Positions 8,665 through 24,331 of a DNA stretch of 64,000 nucleotides are shown in pieces. The first letter of the stretch is position 1; each line of letters begins with the position of its first letter. The notes beneath the pieces are model-generated. The model searched no databases and was not told where the DNA came from. It worked only from the letters and a program-made list of their open reading frames with translations. This stretch comes from Collinsella sp. AF23-2. Lineage in GTDB: Bacteria; Actinomycetota; Coriobacteriia; Coriobacteriales; Coriobacteriaceae. A program made the position numbers and the translations under genes. The stretch covers positions 1-64,000 of the forward strand of contig NZ_QRVG01000001.1 in NCBI RefSeq assembly GCF_003459245.1. Reading direction: 5' to 3'.

Positions 8665-10041
8665 ATGTGGGCATACGAGACGACGTTCTATCAGATCTAT
8701 CCGCTGGGCTTTTGCGGAGCTCCGCGCGAAAACGCCGCTCCCGTTGCCGAGGATGAACTCGCCCAGGCTGTCAACGCTGCGCCCAACCCCGATGCACCCA
8801 TCATGAAGATCGCCCAATGGGCTGACTACCTGCAAGAACTCGGCGTTGGCGCTGTGCTCATCAACCCGCCGCTCGAATCCGACAGCCACGGCTACGATAC
8901 GCGCAGCCTGCGCCATGTCGACCGCCGCCTGGGCGGGGATGCCGATTTTGCCGCCGTATGCGAGACGCTGCACGCCCATGGCATCCGTGTGGTGCTCGAT
9001 GCGGTCTTCAACCACGTCGGCCGCGGCTTCTGGGCCTTCCGTGATGTGCAGGAGCGTAAGTGGGACTCGCCGTACAAGGACTGGTTCCACATTAGCTTTG
9101 ACGGCGACTCCTGCTATGGCGACGGCTTTTGGTACGAGGGTTGGGAAGGCCATTTTGAGCTCGTGAAGCTCAACCTGCAAAATCCCGCTGTGGTCGATTA
9201 CCTGCTCGAGTCCGTGCGCCGTTGGGCTGACGTGTTTGGCGTCGACGGCCTGCGCCTGGACGTTGCCTATATGCTCGACCGCGACTTCATGCGTCGTCTG
9301 CATACCTTTACCCGCGAGCTCAAGCCCGATTTTGTGCTGATCGGCGAGACGCTCCACGGCGACTACAACCAGATCGTCAACGACGAGATGCTTGACTCCT
9401 GCACCAACTACGAGTGCTACAAGGGCCTGTACTCCAGCTTTAACTCGGTCAACATGTTCGAGATTGCCCATTCGCTGCATCGCCAGTTTGGCGGCGATCC
9501 GTGGTGCATCTACCGCGGCAAACACCTGCTGTCGTTTGTCGACAACCACGACGTGCCGCGCCTGGCGAGCATCCTCACCGACAAGTCGTGCCTGCGTCCC
9601 GCCTATGGCATGCTCTTTGGCATGCCGGGCATTCCGTGCGTCTACTATGGCAGCGAGTGGGGGATTGCCGGCGAAAAGGGCGGCCCCGATGGTGACTGGG
9701 CGCTGCGACCTGCGCTCGATGAGCCTGCGCCCAACGAGCTGACGGCGTTCATCACGCAGCTTGCGCACCTTCGCTCGGCCGATGACGCGGCGGCCTGTGC
9801 TCTCAACTACGGTGCCTATCGCAACGTGGTGATCCAGAACAAGCAGCTGCTGTTCGAGCGCGCCTGTGATGACGCGACGGTGCTCGTGGCGGTGAACGCC
9901 GTGGGCGAGCCTTACACCTTTGGCGCCGGCGAGCTCAACGGGTCCTTTGTCGACCTGCTTGCCGATGGCGTGCCCACGGTCGAGCTGGCTGGCTCCCTTG
10001 AGCTTGCGCCCTACGAGGTGCGCTATCTGTTGAGGGCCTAG
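8665..10041 (+). CDS. GH13 alpha-amylase family glycosidase (cyclomaltodextrinase-like)
   Basis: 458 residues, no signal peptide, so an intracellular maltodextrin-degrading enzyme. The conserved GH13 blocks are present in order: DAVFNHVG (region I), GLRLDVAY with the nucleophile Asp near residue 199, IGETLH with the acid/base Glu near 227, and FVDNHDVPR with the third Asp near 293. The start MWAYETTFYQIYPLGF is typical of neopullulanase/cyclomaltodextrinase proteins, but the usual N-terminal CBM34 domain is missing. GGGAGG precedes ATG 8665. The stop is followed 3 bases later by a DNA glycosylase gene, so the two are probably co-transcribed. Confidence 0.88.
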   Translation: MWAYETTFYQIYPLGFCGAPRENAAPVAEDELAQAVNAAPNPDAPIMKIAQWADYLQELGVGAVLINPPLESDSHGYDTRSLRHVDRRLGGDADFAAVCETLHAHGIRVVLDAVFNHVGRGFWAFRDVQERKWDSPYKDWFHISFDGDSCYGDGFWYEGWEGHFELVKLNLQNPAVVDYLLESVRRWADVFGVDGLRLDVAYMLDRDFMRRLHTFTRELKPDFVLIGETLHGDYNQIVNDEMLDSCTNYECYKGLYSSFNSVNMFEIAHSLHRQFGGDPWCIYRGKHLLSFVDNHDVPRLASILTDKSCLRPAYGMLFGMPGIPCVYYGSEWGIAGEKGGPDGDWALRPALDEPAPNELTAFITQLAHLRSADDAAACALNYGAYRNVVIQNKQLLFERACDDATVLVAVNAVGEPYTFGAGELNGSFVDLLADGVPTVELAGSLELAPYEVRYLLRA

Positions 10042-10044
10042 GCC

Positions 10045-10608
10045 ATGGCTGCGTCCGACGAGGGCTATCAACATATTGAGCATGGGTTTGAACCCGTGTT
10101 TGACGAGCGCTCGCGCGTTTTGGTGCTGGGGTCGTTTCCCTCGGTGCTCTCGCGTGCCAATGCCTTCTACTATGGCAATCCGCAGAACCGCTTTTGGCGG
10201 GTCACGGCGGCGTGTCTCGGTGTGCCTGTGCCGCCCAACGAGGGTGATCCTTTGGCAAACGGTGAGCCCGCGACGCTCGATGTCTCCATTGCCGCCAAGC
10301 GATCCATGCTGCTTAACGGCGGCGTAGCCCTGTGGGATGTGATCGAGAGTTGTGACATTAAGGGCTCGAGTGACGCGAGCATTCGCAACGTTGTACCGGC
10401 ACATATCGGGCGCATTACCGATGCAGCTCCCATTGAGCAGGTGATATGCAACGGTGGTACGGCTGGCCGGCTCTACAAGCGCTATCTACAAGAACGCACC
10501 GGGCTGCCCGCCATCGTCCTGCCCTCGACAAGTCCTGCCAATGCGGCTTGGCGTCTTGAGCGCCTTGTTGAGCGTTGGCACGAAGCCATTGACTGGGGCG
10601 CCCTGTAA
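10045..10608 (+). CDS. DNA-deoxyinosine glycosylase (UDG superfamily, HDG type)
   Basis: 187-residue repair enzyme that excises hypoxanthine (deaminated adenine) from DNA. The active-site block VLVLGSFPSVLS followed by YYGNPQNRFW matches family 6 uracil-DNA-glycosylase-like proteins, and the second motif LPSTSPANA is near residue 165. It begins 3 bases after the GH13 stop and may be translationally coupled. Exact base specificity is known only for the family. Confidence 0.8.
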   Translation: MAASDEGYQHIEHGFEPVFDERSRVLVLGSFPSVLSRANAFYYGNPQNRFWRVTAACLGVPVPPNEGDPLANGEPATLDVSIAAKRSMLLNGGVALWDVIESCDIKGSSDASIRNVVPAHIGRITDAAPIEQVICNGGTAGRLYKRYLQERTGLPAIVLPSTSPANAAWRLERLVERWHEAIDWGAL

Positions 10609-10609
10609 T

Positions 10610-11269
10610 TTAGATATCTGATTGAGTATGGGCGCCGAGGCGTTTGATGATGGCGCGCCAGATTAGCGCGGGCACAGCAGGCCTAGCGCGCACCATGCCG
10701 TCGGTATCGACGCTACCGGCATTGCCACCGCCCAGCAGCTGCGCATGCTCAATGGAGCAGCCTATGCGCACGGCGCCCACAAGCTTATCCATCGCTTCCG
10801 AAAATGGTCGGCGCAAGAGGCCCATGCGTGGGGAATGGCGAAGCGCCGCGATGCCGCTGCCGGTGCAGGCGATAACGCCGCCGCACCACGTTAGCCTACG
10901 GAGTTCGCAAGCTTGGCGCAGGCGCTCGATGAGCATGCGCGCCCCCTCGGTACGCTCGTAGATGGCCTGAACGACGACATAGACGCGCGTCCCCGTATCG
11001 CCAAAGCGATTGAGTGCCTTCTCGATGTCTGTCACTGCCTCGTCATCGGGCATATCCTCAACGGCGAGCACGATGCCATCGGCGGTATCGGCGCTATTCG
11101 CCTTCAAGTCGACTGGATGGGGGAGTGCGGTGCCGGAAAGCTGCGCATAGGCTGCGATGGCATCCTGAAGGTCCCAGAGCAAAAACTCAAGATCGGCGCT
11201 ATCGGGAATACTGATATACGCAATGGTGTGCAGTGTTTTTGGTACATCGCCGCGCGCGGTCGTCTCCAT
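10610..11269 (-). CDS. Hypothetical protein, possible flavodoxin-like fold
   Basis: 219 residues, soluble, transcribed towards the glycosylase gene. I do not recognise the family with confidence. Segments such as VYVVVQAIYERTEGARMLIERL and WCGGVIACTGSGIAAL look like the beta-alpha units of NADPH-dependent FMN reductase-type proteins, but a flavin-binding loop is not evident. ATG 11269 has AAGGAG upstream with 5-base spacing. Confidence 0.6.
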   Translation of the reverse strand: METTARGDVPKTLHTIAYISIPDSADLEFLLWDLQDAIAAYAQLSGTALPHPVDLKANSADTADGIVLAVEDMPDDEAVTDIEKALNRFGDTGTRVYVVVQAIYERTEGARMLIERLRQACELRRLTWCGGVIACTGSGIAALRHSPRMGLLRRPFSEAMDKLVGAVRIGCSIEHAQLLGGGNAGSVDTDGMVRARPAVPALIWRAIIKRLGAHTQSDI

Positions 11270-11361
11270 GCCATCTCCTTTCCGGCTCGTTTCCGTTTAG
11301 GTTACACCGTCTGGTGGCGCTGGGCGCGCTATCCTAGTGCAACCCTTACGAAAGGAACGCC

Positions 11362-12498
11362 ATGCGTCTGCCCATGAATACCTCGCTTGCCACGCTCAAG
11401 CCCTCCGGCATCCGTCGGATTAACGCGCTCGCCGCCCAGCACCCGGGGTGCATTGCGCTTGCGCTTGGCGAGCCCGATTTTCCCACGCCCGATGTGATTA
11501 GCGCCGAGGTAACCGCCTCGCTGGACCGTGGCGACACGCACTATCCGCCCAACAACGGCCGCCCCGCCCTGCGCGAGGCGCTGTCCGAATATATGGGTGA
11601 CGCGGGTCTGGAGCTTTCCGCCGATGAGGTCATCCTGACTGATGGCGCGACCGAGGCCCTGTCGGCAACATTCATGGCTATGCTCAACCCCGGCGACGAG
11701 GTCATTATTCCCACGCCGGCCTTTGGCCTGTACGAGAGCATCGTCGTAGCCAATCACGCCAAAGCGGTCTTTTTGGATACGGAGCCTGCGCAATTTCAGA
11801 TTGACGAGGATGCGCTTCGCGCCTGTGTGACCCCGGCGACCAAGGCCATCGTTATCTGCTCGCCCAACAATCCTACGGGCTGCATCCTCGACACGGCGTC
11901 GCTCGACGCCGTGGCGCGCGTGGCAGAGCAGGCGGGCATCTACGTAGTCTGCGACGACGTATACAACCGTCTGGTCTATGTGGATGGCTACGAGCGCTTT
12001 GCCCAGCGCCATCCGGAGCTGCGCGACCAGACGGTGGTCATCGAGAGCTTCTCCAAGCCCTGGGCCATGACCGGCTGGCGCTTGGGTTGGCTCGCAGCCG
12101 CAGCCCCCGTCATCGCTGAGATCGCAAAGGCTCACCAATACTTAGTATCGAGTGCTGTCTCCTTCGAAATGGACGCCGCAGCCCGAGCCCTGACCGTCGA
12201 CCCAACCCCCATGCTCAAAGTCTACCGAGCCCGCCGCGAACGCGTACTCGCAGCCTTAAACGCCATGGGCCTCGACGTAGTAGAGCCCGCAGGAGCCTTC
12301 TACACTTTCCCGAGCATCAAAAAGTTCGGCCTAACCAGCGAAGACTTCTGCATCAAAGCCATCGAAGAGGCAAACGTAGCCCTAGTCCCGGGCGACTGCT
12401 TCGGCACCGAAGGCCACATCCGCCTAAGCTACTGCGTCTCCGACAAAGACCTAGACGAAGGCCTCCGCCGCCTGTCCACCTTCCTTTCAACCCTGTAG
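11362..12498 (+). CDS. Class I/II pyridoxal-phosphate aminotransferase
   Basis: 378-residue aspartate/aromatic-type aminotransferase acting in the cytoplasm on an amino acid/2-oxoacid pair. Seen: the N-terminal substrate-gate region (LALGEPDFPTP), the cofactor-binding segment SPNNPTG, the PLP lysine in SFSKPWAMTGWRLG, and the C-terminal arginine in GHIRLSYC. The start at ATG 11362 follows GAAAGGAA. From about base 12090 onward its synonymous third positions shift towards A and C compared with the first half, just before a long inverted repeat. Substrate specificity is not assigned. Confidence 0.85.
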   Translation: MRLPMNTSLATLKPSGIRRINALAAQHPGCIALALGEPDFPTPDVISAEVTASLDRGDTHYPPNNGRPALREALSEYMGDAGLELSADEVILTDGATEALSATFMAMLNPGDEVIIPTPAFGLYESIVVANHAKAVFLDTEPAQFQIDEDALRACVTPATKAIVICSPNNPTGCILDTASLDAVARVAEQAGIYVVCDDVYNRLVYVDGYERFAQRHPELRDQTVVIESFSKPWAMTGWRLGWLAAAAPVIAEIAKAHQYLVSSAVSFEMDAAARALTVDPTPMLKVYRARRERVLAALNAMGLDVVEPAGAFYTFPSIKKFGLTSEDFCIKAIEEANVALVPGDCFGTEGHIRLSYCVSDKDLDEGLRRLSTFLSTL

Positions 12499-12558
12499 CC
12501 CAACGGGACCCAACCCATCAGCCCACCGACCTAAGGGTTATGCGTGGGGCGCGCCGGC

Positions 12559-12760
12559 CAACGGGCACGAGGATTCGCAACAAAGGCAACGTAGCTCCGG
12601 TCGGGAGGGGCAGGGCGAGTTTTCCGTAGATTCCGCACGAGCCGAAGGCCACTTAATGTGGCCTTCGTGCGAGCCCAGGACTTGACCGAGCGGAAAACTC
12701 GCCCTGCCCCTCCCGACCGGAGCGTATGCAGGGTTTGTGTGCGAATCCTCGTGCCCGTTG
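12559..12760. repeat. Long inverted-repeat element A with conserved core hairpin
   Basis: Two perfect arm blocks pair across the element: 33 bases (12594-12626 with 12691-12723) and 21 bases (12559-12579 with 12740-12760). Inside is a hairpin of 10-base stems at 12643-12667 with loop TTAAT. It is flanked by TTCCGCACG (12631-12639) and CAGGACT (12676-12682). The same core occurs in element B at 42547-42697 with different arms. The right end touches the -35 box of the rplJ promoter. Function unknown. Confidence 0.8.
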
Positions 12761-12786
12761 ACCGACGCCGGGGTCCCCGCCATAAT
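12758..12786 (+). promoter_or_regulatory. Promoter of the rplJ-rplL operon
   Basis: TTGACC, 17-base spacer, CATAAT. It sits about 25 bases before the start of the L10 leader fold, the expected position. Confidence 0.6.
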
Positions 12787-12804
12787 ACTTTCGGTTCACG
12801 CACG

Positions 12805-12890
12805 AATCCGCTGCCAGAGACAGCCGGTGCAAACGGGCATCGCCCGCGAGCTTAATGGGATATCCCGCCAGCCGAGGTGGTCGAGTAGAT
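12805..12890 (+). promoter_or_regulatory. L10 leader (autoregulatory rplJ leader RNA)
   Basis: The sequence contains the conserved L10-leader segments CTGCCAGAGACAGCCGGTG, ATGGGATATCCCGCC and AGCCGAGG in order. In the known family, excess L10(L12)4 complex binds this kink-turn fold and represses its own operon. Here an intrinsic terminator follows directly, which implies control by attenuation. Confidence 0.8.
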
Positions 12891-12899
12891 ATGTCTTCT

Positions 12900-12937
12900 C
12901 GCCCCCGTCGCTCATGCAGCGCGGGGGCTTTCTTTTT
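12900..12937 (+). terminator. Attenuator in the rplJ leader
   Basis: Hairpin GCCCCCG...CGGGGGC (12901-12928) with a T-rich tail TTTCTTTTT, 65 bases before the rplJ start and directly after the L10 leader. It should be formed or avoided depending on L10 binding upstream. Confidence 0.75.
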
Positions 12938-13002
12938 GGACATGCCCCCGTCACGTCCTTGTGGCGGACCGTGCCCGGAAAGAATTCGAGGAGGTGTAAT
13001 TT

Positions 13003-13524
13003 ATGCCCCAGCAGTACAAAATCGACAAGGTTGCAGAGATCGAGTCCCGTATCGCCGAGAACGCCGGTCTGTTTGTCGTCAACTACAACGGTCTGACGGT
13101 TAAGCAGGCTCAGGAGCTGCGTCATCAGCTTCGCGAGTGCGGCGCCGAGATGAAGGTCTACAAGAACAACCTGGTCAAGATCGCTCTCAAGAACCAGGAG
13201 CAGCCCGAGCTCGACGAGATCCTCGCCGGCCCCGTCGCTTATGTGTTCTACGAGTCCGAGCCGGTCGAGGCCGCTAAGGCCCTTAAGGACTTCTCTGCTA
13301 AGTCCAAGGGCGTCCTTGAGATCAAGGGCGGTATCTCCGACGGCAAGGCCGTTTCCGCTGATGATGTTAAGGCTATCGCCGAGCTGCCCACCAAGGATCA
13401 GCTTCTCGGCCAGATCGCCGGTCTCATCTCCGGTTTCGCTCGCGACATCGCTGTCTGCGTCAACGGCGTTTCCTCTGGTCTCGCTCGTTCGATCCAGCAG
13501 GTCTCCGAGCAGAAGGCAGCCTAG
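13003..13524 (+). CDS. rplJ: 50S ribosomal protein L10
   Basis: 173 residues. L10 forms the base of the ribosomal stalk, binding 23S rRNA and several L7/L12 dimers. Conserved segments include GLTVKQAQELRHQLR, VYKNNLVKIAL and GPVAYVFYE, and the C-terminal helix that carries L7/L12. ATG 13003 follows GAGGAGGTG. It is preceded by its leader and attenuator and followed by rplL about 100 bases downstream. Confidence 0.97.
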   Translation: MPQQYKIDKVAEIESRIAENAGLFVVNYNGLTVKQAQELRHQLRECGAEMKVYKNNLVKIALKNQEQPELDEILAGPVAYVFYESEPVEAAKALKDFSAKSKGVLEIKGGISDGKAVSADDVKAIAELPTKDQLLGQIAGLISGFARDIAVCVNGVSSGLARSIQQVSEQKAA

Positions 13525-13626
13525 TCGCTGTTTTCACCCGCGGCGGCAACGCCGCACCCCTGGCGCATTCGCGCCGTGTTTTAACTGATCTCCGTGCACA
13601 GACACGGAAACCGAAAGGACTTAGAA

Positions 13627-14004
13627 ATGGCTAAGCTTACCACCGATGAGATCATCGATGCTCTTAAGGAAATGACCCTTCTCGAGGCTTCCGAGCTCGT
13701 TAAGGCTATCGAGGACACCTTCGGCGTTTCCGCCGCTGCTCCTGCCGCTGTTGTCGCCGCTCCCGCTGCTGGCGCTGCTGAGGCCGAGGAGAAGACCGAG
13801 TTTGACGTCGTGCTCGAGGGCTTCGGCGACAACAAGATCCAGGTCATCAAGGCCGTCCGTGAGCTCACCAACCTTGGCCTGAAGGAGGCCAAGGAGGTCG
13901 TCGAGGGCGCTCCCAAGGCTGTTCTCGAGGGTGCCAAGAAGGAGGACGCCGAGGCTGCCAAGGAGAAGCTCGAGGCTGCTGGCGCTGCTGTCACCCTCAA
14001 GTAA
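13627..14004 (+). CDS. rplL: 50S ribosomal protein L7/L12
   Basis: 125 residues, acidic stalk protein that recruits translation factors. The N-terminal dimerisation domain is followed by an Ala-rich hinge (about residues 38-58) and the conserved C-terminal domain [21 protein letters not shown] 13627 follows GAAAGGAC; an in-frame ATG at 13594 is not used. The 102-base gap after rplJ contains small GC-rich hairpins. Confidence 0.97.
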   Translation: MAKLTTDEIIDALKEMTLLEASELVKAIEDTFGVSAAAPAAVVAAPAAGAAEAEEKTEFDVVLEGFGDNKIQVIKAVRELTNLGLKEAKEVVEGAPKAVLEGAKKEDAEAAKEKLEAAGAAVTLK

Positions 14005-14031
14005 TCAGGCTTTCTCGCCAGATTTCTTTGC

Positions 14032-14065
14032 AGACGGGGTTCGCATTGCGAGCCCCGTCTTTTTT
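14032..14065 (+). terminator. Terminator of rplJ-rplL
   Basis: AGACGGGG/CCCCGTCT stem-loop followed by TTTTTTGTTTT. It separates rplJL from galU. Confidence 0.85.
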
Positions 14066-14194
14066 GTTTTTCGGTTCCTCGACATCGGTTGCTCAAACTG
14101 CCATGTTCTGTGATTTGCGTCGTATCGCGTGCCCTGCCGTTGGGCAATAAAATTGCACCATTCGAGCAATAATTTGCGTTGACCTGCTGAAGAA

Positions 14195-14222
14195 TTGTCT
14201 CTGCCTTGTAGCGACATATAGT
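14195..14222 (+). promoter_or_regulatory. Putative galU promoter
   Basis: TTGTCT, 16-base spacer, TATAGT, about 95 bases upstream of the galU start. Confidence 0.5.
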
Positions 14223-14318
14223 TCCAGCGGTAAGATGCTTGGGTATCGCAATTTGGTCTGCGGCTGTGCGCCGCACGCACGGGGCGCTTTTGCGCCTGCG
14301 AAAGGATCTTTGAATAAC

Positions 14319-15227
14319 ATGAAGGCAATCATCCCCGCCGCCGGTCTTGGCACGCGTTTTCTGCCTGGCACCAAGTGCACGCCCAAAGAGATGCTGCCGG
14401 TGCTCGACAAGCCGGTCATCCAGTATGTCGTCGAGGAGGCACTCGACCCCGAGGAGGTCGACGATGCCATCATCGTTACTTCTCCCGGTAAGCCCGAGCT
14501 ACTGAACTACTTCCAGCCCGACCGTTCGCTCGAGAACCTGTTGCGCGAGCGCGGTAAGAACGCCTATGCCGATGCCGTCGCCCACGCTGGCGGTATGCCG
14601 GTCGACTTCCGTTATCAGTACGAGCCCAAGGGCCTCGGCCATGCTATTCGCTCTGCTGCCGACGCCGTGGCAGGGGAGAACTTCCTGGTTCTTCTGGGCG
14701 ACTACGTTGTGCCTAACCGCGATATCTGCGACAAGATGCTTGCCGTTTCCAAGGAGCACGGTGGCGCTTCGGTTATCGCCGTCGCTGCTTGCTCGCCCGA
14801 GGAAGTCAGCCGCTACGGCGTTATCGCTGGCGAGCGCGTCGGTTCGCTCGAGGGCGCCGAGGGCGTTGCCGATGTCGAGCCGGGCGCTGTCTGGCGCATC
14901 GGCGGTCTGGTCGAGAAGCCCGCTCCCGAGGCGGCTCCGTCCAACCTGTACATCGTCGGTCGCTACCTGCTGAGCCCGCTGGTCATGGACTTGCTGGCAG
15001 ATCAGCAGGCCGGCAAGGGCGGCGAGATCCAGCTCACCGACGCCATGGCCCGTTCGCTCGACCGCGAAGCCATGTACGCAGTCGTCATCGACCCGCTGTC
15101 GGGCTACGACACCGGCACTCCCTCTGGCTGGATGGCCACCAACGCCCTCATGGCTGCAAGCGACCCCCGCTTTGCCGATGCCTTCTGGGACGCCATCGAC
15201 GAGCGCGGCGGATTGATGCGCAAGTAA
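14319..15227 (+). CDS. galU: UTP-glucose-1-phosphate uridylyltransferase
   Basis: 302 residues. Makes UDP-glucose from UTP and glucose 1-phosphate in the cytoplasm for glycan synthesis and galactose metabolism. The nucleotidyltransferase signature AIIPAAGLGTRFLPGTK starts the protein, followed by EPKGLGHAI, LLGDYV and the sugar-binding VEKP. ATG 14319 with GAAAGGA upstream is preferred over the longer frame from 14235. Monocistronic, with its own promoter and terminator, between two essential operons. Confidence 0.93.
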   Translation: MKAIIPAAGLGTRFLPGTKCTPKEMLPVLDKPVIQYVVEEALDPEEVDDAIIVTSPGKPELLNYFQPDRSLENLLRERGKNAYADAVAHAGGMPVDFRYQYEPKGLGHAIRSAADAVAGENFLVLLGDYVVPNRDICDKMLAVSKEHGGASVIAVAACSPEEVSRYGVIAGERVGSLEGAEGVADVEPGAVWRIGGLVEKPAPEAAPSNLYIVGRYLLSPLVMDLLADQQAGKGGEIQLTDAMARSLDREAMYAVVIDPLSGYDTGTPSGWMATNALMAASDPRFADAFWDAIDERGGLMRK

Positions 15228-15247
15228 GCCTTCGGGCACCGACATTT

Positions 15248-15281
15248 ACGGGCGTGGACCTCGGTTCGCGCCCGTTTTTTA
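15248..15281 (+). terminator. Terminator after galU
   Basis: ACGGGCG/CGCCCGT stem with an interior loop, followed by TTTTTT. Confidence 0.8.
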
Positions 15282-15304
15282 TAAGAGCTGCGATTGCTAG
15301 CTCT

Positions 15305-15337
15305 CTGTTCACATAAAATATATGAACAGATGTTCGA
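15305..15337. promoter_or_regulatory. Overlapping palindromes upstream of rpoB
   Basis: CTGTTCA/TGAACAG inverted repeat (15305-15329) overlaps TGAACAGATGTTCGA (15323-15337). The latter resembles the Gram-positive LexA box (CGAAC-N4-GTTCG) with one mismatch. It lies about 80 bases before the proposed rpoBC promoter. LexA binding is speculative. Confidence 0.3.
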
Positions 15338-15413
15338 TACACATACATCTACCTGCGTGTTTTCTGTCGAAAAACTTTGCTACTCCAAAAACTCAATCGC
15401 GTCAAGGCTTTTC

Positions 15414-15441
15414 TTGCCCAACGGTCGGTACCTGATAAACT
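15414..15441 (+). promoter_or_regulatory. Putative rpoBC promoter
   Basis: TTGCCC, 16-base spacer, TAAACT, about 75 bases before the rpoB start. Confidence 0.45.
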
Positions 15442-15514
15442 ATTAGGTTGCGATAACTGGCGAAGCTATGCCTCGCCAACCCACCGAGCATTTCCGTGAA
15501 GGAGGAAAAACCTG

Positions 15515-19006
<3,492 letters not shown>

Positions 19007-19012
19007 TTGACT

Positions 19013-23488
<4,476 letters not shown>

Positions 23489-23494
23489 TTAGTT

Positions 23495-23516
23495 CCGCCG
23501 TTCTAACGAACGGCGG
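23495..23516 (+). repeat. Hairpin after rpoC
   Basis: Perfect 9-base stem CCGCCGTTC/GAACGGCGG with loop TAAC, 7 bases after the rpoC stop. Followed by the true terminator downstream. Confidence 0.6.
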
Positions 23517-23530
23517 CGACCTCCGTCGCT

Positions 23531-23633
23531 GCGCGGCCCCCAGAGCTACAATCTGTCATTCAAAAGGCAGGGCATGACCAAAAGGTCAATGCCCTGCCTT
23601 TTTCATGCCACCTTGTACGCTCTGGGGGCCGCT
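23531..23633 (+). terminator. rpoBC terminator nested in an outer inverted repeat
   Basis: Inner intrinsic terminator 23562-23605: stem AAAAGGCAGGGCA.../TGCCCTGCCTTTTT with loop AAAA. It is enclosed by an outer inverted repeat of about 20 bases (GCGGCCCCCAGAGC near 23533 and GCTCTGGGGGCCGC near 23619). The nested outer arms are unusual for a simple terminator. Confidence 0.8.
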
Positions 23634-23735
23634 CGCTTGCGTATGCTCAACTTGTTGCGTTCCGTTCTTGTTGCGTTCCGTTGATCACTTGCAAAAAAGG
23701 ACAGGTTTATTTTGGTAGTTTTTCCTGCTTGAATT

Positions 23736-23762
23736 TGAAACATTCCGTTTGGTCAAAGCGTA
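23736..23762 (+). promoter_or_regulatory. ECF-type autoregulatory promoter
   Basis: TGAAAC, 17 bases, CGTA, about 50 bases before the ECF sigma gene. This matches the GAAAC/CGT pattern used by ECF sigma factors of the SigW/SigV kind, suggesting the sigma factor drives its own operon. Confidence 0.6.
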
Positions 23763-23812
23763 TCTATGGTGAGGGCCCCATCAAGAACCATCAGTGTCAC
23801 CGGGAGGTGATT

Positions 23813-24331
23813 ATGGAAGAACAAGCTTTTAGACAGGCGGTCGAGGATCACCGAGATGTCGTGTTCCGAATCGCCTTGACGTATCTGCGTGATCGCGCTG
23901 ACGCCGACGATGTCGCTCAAGACGTCTTTCTAAAGTTACTCAAAAGCGATACGCATTTTGAAAGCTGGGAGCATCTTCGTCGATGGCTCATCCGGGTCAC
24001 GATCAATGAATGCAAATCTCTCTTTCGAAAGCCGTGGAGGCGCGTGGAGGATATTGAAAGTCTGACCGATTCGCTCTTGACGGCGCAGGACGAGACCAAG
24101 GCCGTCCTATTAGACGTCATGCGGCTTCCGGAACGATTCCGTATCTCCATCGTGCTCTATTACTATCTGGGCTTCTCGACTTCAGAAATTGCCGAGTTAC
24201 TGCATGTGCCAGCCGCGACCGTTCGAACGCGTTTAGCTCGCGGCAGATCGAAGCTCAAGTTCATCCTAGAGGAGGGCGACCGTGAAATCCAACCAGATCA
24301 AGCAGGCCTTCGAGTCCGTCCAAGCCGATAG
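23813..24331 (+). CDS. ECF RNA polymerase sigma factor
   Basis: 172 residues. Sigma region 2 (LTYLRDRADADDVAQDVFLK) and region 4 with its helix-turn-helix (YYLGFSTSEIAELLHVPAAT, then VRTRLARGR) are both present, with no region 1 or 3, as in extracytoplasmic-function sigma factors. ATG 23813 has GGGAGGTG upstream; the open frame back to 23681 is not homologous. The last 50 bases overlap the start of the next gene, so the two are translationally coupled. It is probably held at the membrane by the DUF4179 protein and activates its own promoter at 23736. Confidence 0.88.
   Translation: MEEQAFRQAVEDHRDVVFRIALTYLRDRADADDVAQDVFLKLLKSDTHFESWEHLRRWLIRVTINECKSLFRKPWRRVEDIESLTDSLLTAQDETKAVLLDVMRLPERFRISIVLYYYLGFSTSEIAELLHVPAATVRTRLARGRSKLKFILEEGDREIQPDQAGLRVRPSR

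Noticed and set aside
8593-10404. 603-codon frame antisense to the GH13 gene
   Set aside because: Shadow of GH13, whose catalytic motifs are intact on the plus strand.
12597-12720. Element A as a simple rho-independent terminator of the aminotransferase gene
   Set aside because: No T tract follows either arm, arms are far longer than needed, and the core is conserved with element B.
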